Part shown: positions 23,000-33,694 of the stretch, piece after piece | How positions within the stretch are numbered: the first letter of the stretch is position 1 | How the letters are laid out: each line of letters begins with the position of its first letter | Source of the DNA: Sanghuangporus weigelae | Lineage: Eukaryota > Basidiomycota > Agaricomycetes > Hymenochaetales > Hymenochaetaceae | NCBI GenBank assembly: GCA_033182465.1 | Contig: CP137321.1 | Coordinates: 62,001-126,000 of the forward strand | DNA length: 64,000 nt | Direction of reading: 5' to 3' | Program-made: the position numbers and the translations under genes | The notes under the pieces: model-generated | The model's input: the letters and a program-made list of their open reading frames with translations, nothing else | Database searches by the model: none | Told to the model about the DNA's origin: nothing

Positions 23000-23853
23000 T
23001 ATAGCCGAGGAACCTACTTCTGAACGGCCGAAAATCGCGACGGATACATCCATTTCCATCTGTCATTCCAATGTTTCTTCAAGCATGATATTCATGCTAC
23101 ACGCAGTATCCCGCTGTATCAATGCCCACGAGTTTCGAGGCTGCTATTTAGTGTCCTGTATGGTTTGCTTACAGTGTGACATGGTGCACACTCTACCAAG
23201 ATACGCTATGTACCCATATTTAGTTCTGAGAGTACGGAATCCAGATGCAGGTACCTGCTTTACGGTGTGACTAGAGGTAGTGGTTTTGCCTTGTACAGGA
23301 ATAGTATACATCGTTCTGACTAGCATCGTATTCATGTACAAAGACTAAACCTCTGGCCGATTATCACCAAACTCATCATAACTGAAGGCATGCTATGCTA
23401 TAGTCTCGATCCCTGGGACTGATATTCAACAACGATTGGTGCATACCATCCGGCTGAAACAAGCACCAACAGAGCACGACTGAAATCAGAGATGCCGGCC
23501 CTTCACGTATTTTCGTGCAGCATTGTGATCGCATACCATCTTCTCAGTATTCACGATGCCAACGTCAGAAGCAAATCTCGCATTCTCGCTAGTCGAGTCC
23601 CATGAGCTAGAATAGTTCCGATTTCTGCCGCTGATACGTCTATCCAGCTTAGTTCACCTATCGTCACTGTGACATGCAGTTGTGGACGTGTATGACTGAG
23701 TCAGAAAAGGACATAAAGATACCGCGGCGGCAACGCGGCTGTGTGAAAACTATCAACTTGTCATCAAACCACGACCATCCCGGCTCGGTCAGTTTTTGTC
23801 TCGTTGCTTCCTTCCAAGAATGATTACTGATATATCACTTAAAGCAACTCATT
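23000..23853. other. Intergenic spacer between tandem copies B and C
   Basis: About 850 bp. From about 23525 it is the duplicated promoter of copy C, closely matching the sequence from about 21178. No gene recognised. Confidence 0.5.
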
Positions 23854-25311
23854 ATGACTTTCAACTTGGAAGAACTTTCAGACACCGTCAAGGTCCTCGA
23901 TAGTAATTTAAGAAATGCTTTCTTCCCTGGAGGTGTTTTCTGCACTTTGAATGAGTGAAACTACCCTCACTGTGACTGTTTCCGATCTATAGCACTTACA
24001 GTAATCTACAGCTCACTCCAGTCTCAGGAAAAACTCGGGAGCATTCACACCTGTCTGAGACTCATGAAGGACCTGCACGCTACACTTGACTCAGTGTTTA
24101 CGATGGTTCGAGAGAAGGCCCCGAGGGTTGAACGGCATCATAATCTGATGACTCTTCCCGATGAAATTCTATCGTACGTAATTAAGATTGCTTGCGAAGA
24201 TGCTCGGGAGCGGAGTAACTGGGATTCGGGGCGTGAGGAAATGGATAGGCTGGTGGTGAATCTTTCACTCGTCTCGCGCAGATTCCGGAATGCTGTCGTC
24301 AACACAGCCTCCCCTTGGACATGTATTGACAACTTGTATTGTCTGGCTACCGGTTTCGATGAACGCATTGAACGAAGCAAGGGCTTGCCGCTTACATTGT
24401 TCATTGATTTCGGAGTGGAAAGTGATGGAAAACGGCAGAACATACTCTCACGAATAATGCCGATTAAGGATCGATGCCAACGCCTTCTCGCACGCGTGGA
24501 TGCTAAGGCTGCGAAGGAAGTACCTGCTGCAGAATTCTCAGCAATGGAATTTCTCAACCTGTTCTTTTCCGGCTGTAGCAGGAACGACTGGAGCCGAGTT
24601 TTCAATATGTGGTCTTTCCCGAATGTTACGTCCCTTCAAATTGACGGGGCGATTCCTCCACCAGGTCTCTTCCCCAATGTGACCACATGTATACTTTATT
24701 ACGGAAGACGTTTGGACGGCGGTAATTTCTCGTATAGGAGACTCCTACAAATGCTCGCATCCATACCGCAGCTCAGGCATCTCACCGTCAACTTTCGAGG
24801 CTCCGACATTCCACTGCCTATTGACCTAGTCCCAGTCACCTTACCTTCCGTTTCTACCATCACTCTCGGCGACAATTTGGACTACTTGTTATTTCGAGTT
24901 CCGCCACCGCCACGTCTAGGATGGATTCTTGCATCTTTGATTTTGCCGAATGTCAAAGAAATTCACCTTCACGTGCGATTTCAAATGGCAGACAAACTAC
25001 TCTCATGGGTGAATTCCATCACTCCTGACTCAGAGAGGCTCCGAGAGGTCACTTCGTTGACTATTGAATCTCTTTCTCATCTCACTCGCGATATTATGCA
25101 TACCTTGTTCGCCTTATTCCGAAATATTCGGAGACTAGAACTCGAGGCATACAATATTCCCAAGACGTTACAGGGTCTGGAGCAGAATCTTGAGCTGGAT
25201 CAACTTCGCGTTTTTGTACCTCGCGAACCATTTACTTCCAAACCCGTCCATATAGAGAGAGGAGATCTTGACATGTTGACACGGTATCCCGATGACGTTC
25301 GCATTGCCTGA
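23854..25311 (+). CDS. F-box-like protein, tandem copy C
   Basis: Exons 23854-23954 and 24012-25311 give 466 residues, beginning MTFNLEELSDTVKVLDSNLR. The 57-nt intron carries an in-frame TGA as in copy A. The F-box-like segment MTLPDEILSYVIKIACEDAR is intact; NTASPWTCIDN has Pro where the others have Leu. The body has small insertions and deletions relative to copies A and B (for example GVESDGKRQN and VPPPPRLGW), all keeping frame, which suggests retained function. It ends YPDDVRIA. Inferred SCF substrate receptor. Confidence 0.85.
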
Positions 25312-25952
25312 CGTAGCCCAGGACCTGGAACTAACTCCATTCGTCATTCCAATATCTACGTAACCGTGATTTTTCAGTCTGTATCTAGTATCACAAACTA
25401 TCGATATGTTCACGAGTTGAAAGTCTACTATCTAGTGTCCTACATGGTATGCTTAACATGATTTCCCTTCTACATGTTTCAAGGTACATGAGTGTACCCA
25501 CTTTGAGCATGAAGCATACGTACAGAAGGTTGCTGTACCTTAGCGTCAAGGCGATTGACACCTTACTTAGCCGCAAAGGGTTTTTGGCGCTTCATGTAAA
25601 CTCAGCACACAATGTGCTCAAAGGCGGTGGCATCGTTCTTGTACGCGGTGAATATGGACATTTTCGGCTGGCGATAAAATAATACTATTCTTATAAAGTT
25701 CAAGAAAAATACGGAAGGATATACTACAGAGCAAGTATGACAATCAGCAATAAAAGCCACGAGACAAAAAAGCTAATCCTATCATCAAAAACTAGTCAGC
25801 AGATATCATCAGACCCGATACGTCAGAAAGCACTTTGTACTCGTGCTCCCACTGTCGCTGGTATCAAACGGCGACCGGTACGAACCAGCCACCTCGAACA
25901 AATACGAACAGACCACGGCCGTCACCAGAGATATCGGACCGTCACGTAATCT
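25312..25952. other. Convergent intergenic region
   Basis: About 640 bp between copy C and the 3' end of the phosphatase gene. Its first half resembles the downstream flanks of copies A and B. No gene recognised. Confidence 0.4.
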
Positions 25953-28227
25953 TCATGTTGCGGTACGACTACGCCCCATCTTCTTCTCGGTATCTGCCGC
26001 GATGCCATGTAGTGTACCTCTAAATGCCTCGACGTCGAAAACGAAATCTGGGTCTCCAACGCCTTGGAAACGTTGAAGCAATGCCCCTACGTCTAAGTCA
26101 CCAGTAGATCCGGTTGGACGAGATATAGATCCATTAACGACAGAAGGCCTACGGCTGGAGCTTCCGTTCGAAAGTTGCTGAATGTAAGCGTTCGAGAACG
26201 AGCCACTACGCATCGGTGTCGCCAGTTTGTAGTGCAAGCAAGCTGAGTCTTCAAATTCAGTATCGGACTCTTTCCACTGCGTTGCTGAAGGCCGGTGATT
26301 CGGCTTCGTCACGCGATTAGTATCGTTCGAAATGGATGAGGATAATTTGGAGGGCGATATTCTTGGTTTCGATGATCCAGACAACCAGGCCTGGACACTT
26401 GGATGGTCGAGCGTTGGGTTAAAGTCACAATCGTGGAAGAGTTCTAACAGTGTGACGAAGGACTTGGTTGGGTTAAAAAATGGTTGAGCTAGACGAAACA
26501 TGGGTCTTGAGATTTCTAACGTCCTTAATCGTAGAACAACCATACCTTTCTCTAGGACTGAATACGCTTGCGTTGGTTTCAGTCCTTTGCATGACATCAA
26601 ATACGCACAGGCGACAGCGCAGGCCCGTGATTCCGTGGAGCAGTGAATCAGAACGTGTTTTCGTCGATCATTATTTCTAATCCTGGGGTTCAAGTCCTGC
26701 TCGGACTCAGAACCCTCTTCGTCTAAAGCATGCTGAATGAAACAAACTGCCTCGCTCAAGCGAAGCAGGAGACCGCTTTGGTCGGAATCCTTGATAGTGA
26801 TATGGCGATGCTCCACGCCAGCTAGGGTAAGGTAATCCGGTTCAGTCATAGTTTCGAGCTCGTTCTCGGACTCTTCATCGGAGTCAGAGGACGAGACTTC
26901 CAATCTAAGTTTGGAGGGAGGGAGCAAGCAAGAAAGGGAAAGAATAGAGGTAGCGGCAGTGGAAGGAGTAGAGATAGGTGATGAAAGCCGAGATGTATTT
27001 GAGAACGAAGAGGAGCGAGATGACAATGGACTCGGAGAGGTAGAGTCTGGAGGCGTCATCGCGCTGGGCGCTGGGCTTAAGAAAGGGCTTATGAGACCAG
27101 AAGGTCTCCTAGCACGGAGCGCGCCCAAGGGAGGAGTCAAGGAAGAAGGAAGCGTAGCGGGAGTGATCGTTAAAAAATGTGTGGCACCGACTTCACTAAG
27201 AAGCGATGAAGCTTCCAGCTGATCCGTAGGGAAATCACTTGCAATGGAATTGGTATGGGTCAGAGGTTGTCGTTCTACAAACAAACAGGAAGGAGGTCGA
27301 GAACGCACTCTGTGAGCGATACACTGGGATCCTTCTCATCATCCACTTTGATCTCGACTATGTCTTCGAGGCGACTCAGGTACTTAGTGATTTCGCGTTT
27401 CCTCTTACGTTGCCATGATGCGTAAGCTGGATGGGTCCGAATAGGTGCATGATAATCCGCAAAGCACCCGCAGTCACCAAAAATCTGTAGCTGGCGTCGA
27501 AAACCATAATTTGGATGGACTCGTGGGCGACCTTCATCAATCGGCATGAGTATAAGGGCCAAAAAGAATGAAGTTAGGAGAACACACGTTTTCGTATGAA
27601 CATTAAAGCAGATGGGAAGGACAAATGTCGGGTTGCCATAACTTGAAAAAAGTCCTTCTAATTAGTAGCCGTAAACAGGTAGGAAAGACATGAGCTTACG
27701 GTAAGCACAGACCACAGCCGTCGAGCGTGAAATGCCCATGACGCAGTGGACAAGGACCCTATGCTTCTGCCGAGGAACAGCGTCCGAAGCTTCTTCCAAC
27801 CCTAATTCGGATTCTTGTTTGCCGTGCCGTCCTTGCGCCTCAGTCTGCTGACCATCGCGCGGGGGCTCCAATGCACCTTTGATGAAGGCAATGGCCGAAG
27901 GAAGATGACTGAAGATATCCTCATACTCAGAGTCTTCTACCGACAAACAACGATGCGCAGGGTGCGATACGGTCGGACAAGACACGTCCTCAGCGGTGTT
28001 TACGCCTTGTCGTGCACTCTCCGATTCAGGGTAATCCGGACACACGGAAAGTATATGCGTGATTCCCAGTTCTGGACGTTCGTGCAGCGTTTTCGCTGCT
28101 GCCAAGCTTTATGATATGATAAAGCGATCCCGTCAGTCGCCTCCCGAGTCCTGACGAGACCAAAAACTCACTTTCCAATGAAAAGATTGTCTAAAATCGC
28201 TGTCAGGTCGGGCACATCATCAGACAT
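25953..28227 (-). CDS. Tandem dual-specificity phosphatase, second domain degenerate
   Basis: Five exons (28172-28227, 27700-28106, 27588-27641, 27325-27531, 25953-27274) give 681 residues. Domain one (about residues 8-190) has DLTAILDNLFIGN, LGITHILSVCPD, an acidic general-acid loop (SVEDSEYEDIFSHLP) and the complete signature VLVHCVMGISRSTAVVCAY, followed by RPRVHPNYGFRRQL. Domain two follows: EVGATHFLTITP, a Ser/Pro-rich insert of about 100 residues, HITIKDSDQSGLLLRLSEAV, and HVLIHCSTESRACAVACAYLM. In this loop only four residues separate Cys and Arg and the Gly is absent, so catalysis there is unlikely. The tail of about 150 residues is Ser-rich. By family it should remove phosphate from Tyr/Ser/Thr of signalling proteins; the second domain may bind or regulate. 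The start MSDDVP was preferred over upstream Mets by homology. Confidence 0.85.
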
Positions 28228-29022
28228 TGTCCGCTCTTGCCAACGACGAGCAGATAAGACAGATGGTGGTGAGAGGAAAGTAAGAAGCAAGTTCGTTACC
28301 CACCCTCGGCTGCTGGCGGAGAATACGGGTCCACCTTCCATATTTGGCATATCTATATTTTGTTGCTGGTCAACTTGGGTTCCATACCACCGTCGAATGA
28401 ATTCGCGATCGCTTGCTCCATTGCGGCTTCTTACCGAACTGAATCAACGAAAACTTCCTTTGGCTCAAATGTGGAGTGTCATTCCAAACTTAACACGTCG
28501 CCTAATCTAATCTCCACCTTTAGAAATCACCACGTCCATACTATGCTTATTTGCTCAATTGAACAATCAGATATCCAGTCTGTTGAACCAGCACCGTATA
28601 CCTTTTCGTTCTCCAGATCTGGATTCCCGGGCTCAGTTGCTCCCAAGGTTTTTCCGTTGATTTTGATTATGCCGAATGACGAAGCAGGAATGTAATCACA
28701 TCCGATATCCAATGGTTCCCAGATCTGCTTGGAATCTATATATTCCGCTTCTGAGCCTGTAATGGAATCTTGCAGCAGCTTGATCTCTCCAGCTATCTCC
28801 TCTCTCTCTTACATACTATTATTAACGATTCTGAACGACGAAATTAAGATGAAAAAATAGGTGGCTCTCATATTTGACTTGATGACTAATCTGTGCTTCT
28901 TGATTTGGATAATCACTCCCACATTGGTGCTTATTTGATTTGATTTGATTTGATTTGATTGAACAGCTCACGTACGTTTCGTTTCCTTTAATCCCGACCA
29001 CTCAAGGATCATTTGCTGCAGA
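28228..29022. other. Divergent promoter region
   Basis: About 800 bp between the phosphatase gene and the F-box-like gene at 29023. Only short frames occur. It contains the TTTGA microsatellite at 28934. Confidence 0.4.
28934..28962. repeat. TTTGA microsatellite
   Basis: Five and a half perfect tandem TTTGA units, about 60 bp upstream of the start codon of the 29023 gene. Confidence 0.9.
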
Positions 29023-30517
29023 ATGACAGAGAAGATTCCTTCCTTGCGAAAGCTTTCAAGTACTCTTCGGGAACTCAATGATCTTGGCGTGCTAACAAGG
29101 AACAGTGCTATCCGCGGCTATTTCTGGCACGGAGGTGGACTTTACGATGCAGACGAGTGAGAGTTATTGATTCCATCTGATGGTATCCAGCTAATAGGAA
29201 TTGTCAAGATGTGTGCAATCTAGCGACAGATATGCGGACATGCGCACTTCTTTTCGTATGATTAAAGATGTCCGCGATTCCCTTGAGTCGTTCTTGGATA
29301 ACGTCCAACAAACTATTAAAGAAATGGAAACGATGGTCGTCCCACCATCAATACACTATGGACTCATGTCGCTACCTGAGGAGATCTTCATGCACATCGT
29401 CGATATGGCTTGTGCAGAGACAGAGAACAACTTCGGGCGTGATGAGATGGATACTCTGATCAAGCGGCTTTCGCTCGTCTCTTGGAAATTCCAGCACGCT
29501 GTTGGAAATACCATATCTTTTTGGACGAGGATCGATAATCGTTATTGCCTCGGGAGAGGATTCGGAAATCGTATCGCTCGCACCAGAAACGCACCTCTTG
29601 TCATGCATATTGATCTTCAAGCAGCTGGGAGATACCGCGTGAGGATAGTTACACAGATATCGCTGCTTCAGGGCCGCTGTCAACGACTTGATGCAAGGCT
29701 ACCGCCCGATGCTGTTGCCGGTTTCCCTCTCTTACAATTCACAAGTTTGGACTCCGTCAAACTGTTTTTTCCTTATCATGATGAATCCAATCGTTGGTTC
29801 TATGACAAGTGCATGTTTCCAAATATCCGATCACTGGAGTCGATCAGCGCGATACCCTCTTCGCATCCTCGCGCCAATTTGACTACAGTTGAACTCAAGG
29901 CAGGTGGCTCCTATGCGGTAGACGTTCATTGGTACGAGAGGCTTATGGGCTTCCTTAATTGTGCACCGAGCATCAGATCTCTTTCTGTCGAGTTAGATAT
30001 TTGCGCCGCTACGGAGTCTGGGGAGCTGATATCAGTTAACATGCCCTGCGTAACTAGTATCTCCATTTACCATCGAAACAATTTCAAGCAGGGAATGCTA
30101 CAGCGTCTCCATCGAATACTCGCATCATTGGAGATGCCGAACGTCCTGGACTGCGACTTTTCTCTGTATCTTACAAACAACAGAGAGTTGGAGACTGCAT
30201 TGGACTCAATGCGAGAGAAAATACCAGAGGTGACCACGTTGACTATTGTCGCACCATTCAATCTCGAAGCCGTCTATCTCAAGGAGCTCATCAAACCGTT
30301 TGCGAGAATAAGGAAGCTGGCGATAGACGCGCCTCAAGTCACGGATGCATTGCAAGGTCTGGATTCAGACCTAGAGCTAAACCAGCTCCGCTCCGTCGTT
30401 CTGGGTCGATTATTTCTACGTCGAAGTTGGGCTCAACACGGAGAATTTCATTCCCTCGCGACCCATGCAGATGAGCTCAAGATAACCTTTGAAAGTACCG
30501 TTTGGAAGTTTGACTAG
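29023..30517 (+). CDS. F-box-like protein
   Basis: Two exons, 29023-29156 and 29209-30517, give 480 residues. Exon one encodes MTEKIPSLRKLSSTLRELND, ending GGGLYDADE. The 52-nt intron uses the later of two nearby AG acceptors, the only one that keeps frame. Exon two has CVQSSDRYADMRTSFRMIKD, then YGLMSLPEEIFMHIVDMACA, LIKRLSLVSWKFQHAVGNTISFWTRIDNRYCL and an LRR-like body. The gene structure matches tandem copies A to C. The decayed copy at 60650-62160 is its closest relative in the window. Inferred SCF substrate receptor. Confidence 0.85.
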
Positions 30518-32000
30518 AGACATTGCAGTTTGGGCCTTCTGGTAATCTATCTTTTAGATTGTCTTTCGTGACATGACTTATATGGTCTTCTCTTCTTCCA
30601 GGTTGCTTCAGAAGGGCACTTGCTATCACCTTGTACTTTTCGCTATTAAACTCATTACCTGATCTTCAAATACTGGAGTGATTTAAATGTGCAATTTTTC
30701 GTCTGCTTCCCAACGTTGTTCTCATGCCTTACTCGGCTAGAAATCATTGGTAAAATCATTGGTAGTCCCATTCTATTAGGGGACCGTAATAGATGAGCGA
30801 GACACTCTACCAAGGTTGATATCACAAGTTCTACTCGAGGCAGTAATAGAGACCATTGGCTTGAAAGCGCAGTAGTTAGTCTTACGAGATCGTCTACAAT
30901 AAATCATCCATCTCTTCACGGCAAGCTTGACTGGACATTCATATGGAAATGCTCCATAAATGACCGCGTCCCGAAAAGAATTGCACGTTTGTGTGACCTG
31001 ATAAGGAGGCTCACCTATTCTGAAAACGTTTGAAACAGCTCCGTGAACCTGAATGGGATGGCTTGGTTTTACACCTAGATTTCCTGACAGGGTATCCGGA
31101 AATATTGATACGAACCCAAGATTGCTCAGTTTTGGGCGACAGGAAATACTGAAAGAATTTGTTGTCCGGAGCTGTTTGTTTTACTCTCGTACTTTTGCAA
31201 CGTCCCGATTTGCAGTCCATCTAGGTGATTGTCTACAAATGATAAATTGGACCAGGTTCTTGCCCTTCCACCAACATTCCTGATTTCTTTCCCGACGATC
31301 ACGTACTTTACACAGCTTACCGAGGTACTTTTTCAATGCGTGATCATCTCTTCATTTTTGCACCGCATCGGAAGGTATATTTGTTTGCGGGCCACAGGTG
31401 GTCACTCGGAAATTGTCATTTGAACAGTCATATCGTCTCATGACGGCCCTTTTAGCATCTTGTGCGCGATTTCCGAAACGTCAAATGATGCGTGCCCCTG
31501 CATCGCTCGCCGATGTTCGGCCGACCGCATTAAATTCCGTTGATGGTTCCAAAAAAACATGCAGAAGATCATTTATTTCCGCGGCAAAATCTGGACGGAA
31601 AACTTTGCAGAGGCTCCCGAGGAAAATTCTAGCTGAGTGGCCGAACAACACGCTCTGAGGCTTGTCGTTTGCTACAAACTGCAAATATTGCGATGTTTGT
31701 GTCGAGGAAATGTTTTCCGTAGCCGACGGGCAGGACTGGCCGGTCAGTGAAGACGACAAAGCGGGGTCACGAGAATGTCTGTAATTTCCTCGGGCGCTCC
31801 TCCCGCCTATTCGGTATTCGTCTTAGTCCCCATATGGTCAGCGGGAGCGCTTCTTGCATCCTCTCTCGGTCTTGGCATTCATTCCTTTAAATTTAGGCCA
31901 TGTTTGCCCGCCTCTACCTCGTGTATCTCACCTTTCACATACCCCCCTTCTCGCATACCCCTCAGTAATTCCACCAAACGCTCGTTTCAGCTCTGATACT
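30518..32000. other. Intergenic, promoter of lectin gene
   Basis: About 1.5 kb without a recognisable gene; frames of 60-100 codons on both strands lack support. The last 120 bp before 32001 is C/T-rich (CATACCCCCCTTCTCGC), as in many strongly expressed fungal genes. Confidence 0.4.
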
Positions 32001-33288
32001 ATGATCTCCGTCGAGTTTATTCTTGCATCTCTCCTCTTCGTCGGTGTCGGCGCGCAGACTCCAAACTACCTATCTCCTGTACTCATCGAGCCGGGGAATA
32101 ACGCTGGAAAATGCCTTACCGCTGCCAGAAACTCCAATGGTGCTCAAGTCTCCATCCAGGCTTGCACGGGTGCCGATGCCCAGCAATGGACGTTCGACGG
32201 TGGCTCGGTTAAGCTCTTTGGAAATTCCAAGTGCCTTGATATTATCGACGGCGTCAATGCGGATGGCACGAAACTCCAGATCTGGGACTGCAGCAACAAC
32301 GGAAATCCCAACCAACAATTTTACTATACCGGTGACTTCCGGTTTGTCATTTCATTTTTGTCATTTTTTCTGTGTTTCTCTGACATGAGACTATCTCTAC
32401 AGTCTTGCCTGGACAGACCATGGAAAATGCGTTGACCTCACAGATGGCAACCTGAGTGACGGTAATCTGCCTCAGGTCTGGAGCTGCGGGAGCGGCAACC
32501 CGAATCAAGTCTGGAATACGGGCTACCACGTCAGCAACCTGCCCAACAAGTCGCAGAACGAACAGTCTGGCACAAATAACTGCGGCACAGGTTCTTCGCA
32601 GGACTCTCAATGCCAGACTGCATGGATCAACGACGTTGATGATTTCTGTCTGTGGGCGCCTCCCAACGTAGACACGATCGGCAACTCCGAGCGCGTCGAG
32701 GTAGCGTGGTGCACGAAGTCCGGGCGCGGCTCGCGCACTATCCCGGAGGGTGCTCTCCAGGGCGTGCACTTCGTCAAGACGCCGGATTACGTGCAAGTGA
32801 CCGGTGTCGGCGACTTCACGAGGATCAATATTCCTAACGGCGACGAGGGCGGTGAGCTCGACCCACACGGCGCAGACGGGAGGGGCAACCCCATCGGCGG
32901 GCTGGTCTATGGCAACACCTTCGGGTCGAACCTGCAATACCACGAATGGACATCCTTCATCTCCTACAACGAGTTCTGCTTCCGCGCCTGCACGGGCCCC
33001 AACGCAGCGATCAACTGCAACCACATCTACGATGTCATGGGCTGCTGGTGGAACATGCCGGCGAACTACGACTCAGGTGTGTTCGAGAGCTGCGATGCAG
33101 ACGATGACCTGCCGATGGGTATCTATGGCACCTCGACGTGGTACCAGGGCGTCAACCCCACGCCTGCGGCGCATCCCGCTGCGAGCTCGAGCAACTGCCA
33201 GAGTGTCCCGACCGTCTCTGTCACCCCGGCCAGGAAGCGTCGTGGTCTCGAACGCAGGGTCCTTGCTGCTGCGCCTACCCCTAACTAA
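32001..33288 (+). CDS. Secreted ricin-B-type lectin protein, macrofage-activating-glycoprotein-like
   Basis: Exons 32001-32341 and 32403-33288 give 408 residues. Residues 1-18 (MISVEFILASLLFVGVGA) are a signal peptide. A beta-trefoil lectin domain follows (about 26-150) with GKCLTAARNSNGAQV, QQWTF, GKCVDLTDGNLSDGNLPQVW and CGSGNPNQVW repeats; the intron falls inside it. The second half carries NNCGTGSSQDSQCQTAW, DFCLWAPP, DPHGADGRGNPIGGLVY and several paired Cys, resembling basidiomycete proteins annotated as macrofage activating glycoprotein. The C-terminus is Pro/Ala/Ser-rich with a dibasic ARKRRGLERR stretch. Likely an extracellular or wall-associated sugar-binding protein. The lectin part is clear; the name of the second half is from memory of the family and less sure. 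Confidence 0.85.
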
Positions 33289-33694
33289 CGGACTTATCTC
33301 TGTCACGGACAACATTGAACGGACTGGCTCTTCTGGACTTTCGAATTAACTACTGTGACTCGAATCTCTCCCCTCGTTTGATTTATTACGCATACCTTAT
33401 TTTTCAAAATTTCTGCACACGGACCTTCTGGACTTTATTAATTGCTTGCATATAAGTAGTGATACCCTAGTCAGACATACCTGTCAAAGAATGTGTCGAA
33501 GGCTTGCCTTATTTCCTGTAGTACCAAGTCAAATGTAGCTTGCGCATAATACAGTACAGTTACCGATGCACATTGTCGTGCATATGTCGTATCGACTCCA
33601 GGCACACCAATCAGTTGCATTGAGAAACAGCGCTCTCGTTTGCTGGTACGTCTAAAAATTACAAAAATAGAAGACAATGACCTCCAGTGAAAAT
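33289..33694. other. Convergent 3' region
   Basis: About 400 bp between the lectin gene and the 3' end of the beta'-COP gene. No gene recognised. Confidence 0.4.

Larger units (their letters stand above)
18815..25311 (+). repeat. Three-copy tandem duplication (F-box gene plus promoter)
   Basis: Three successive units of roughly 2.3 kb carry the genes at 19091, 21530 and 23854. Homology begins upstream of each gene: the segment TTCCGATTTCTGTCGCTG near 18827 recurs near 21270 and near 23619, followed in each by CACTGT.ACATGCA.T.GTGG. In the first unit this segment is the beginning of the transporter gene. Units two and three share further upstream sequence (TTCTCAGTATTCACGATGCC at about 21189 and 23540) that the first does not have. 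Confidence 0.8.

Noticed and set aside
27275-27308. 34-nt intron between phosphatase domains
   Set aside because: Does not keep frame; a 50-nt intron (27275-27324) with the same acceptor does.
28934-28962. TTTGA repeats as a telomeric or regulatory array
   Set aside because: Only five units; an ordinary microsatellite.
32347-33024. 225-codon minus-strand frame opposite the lectin gene
   Set aside because: Shadow of a GC-rich true gene on the other strand; no motif.
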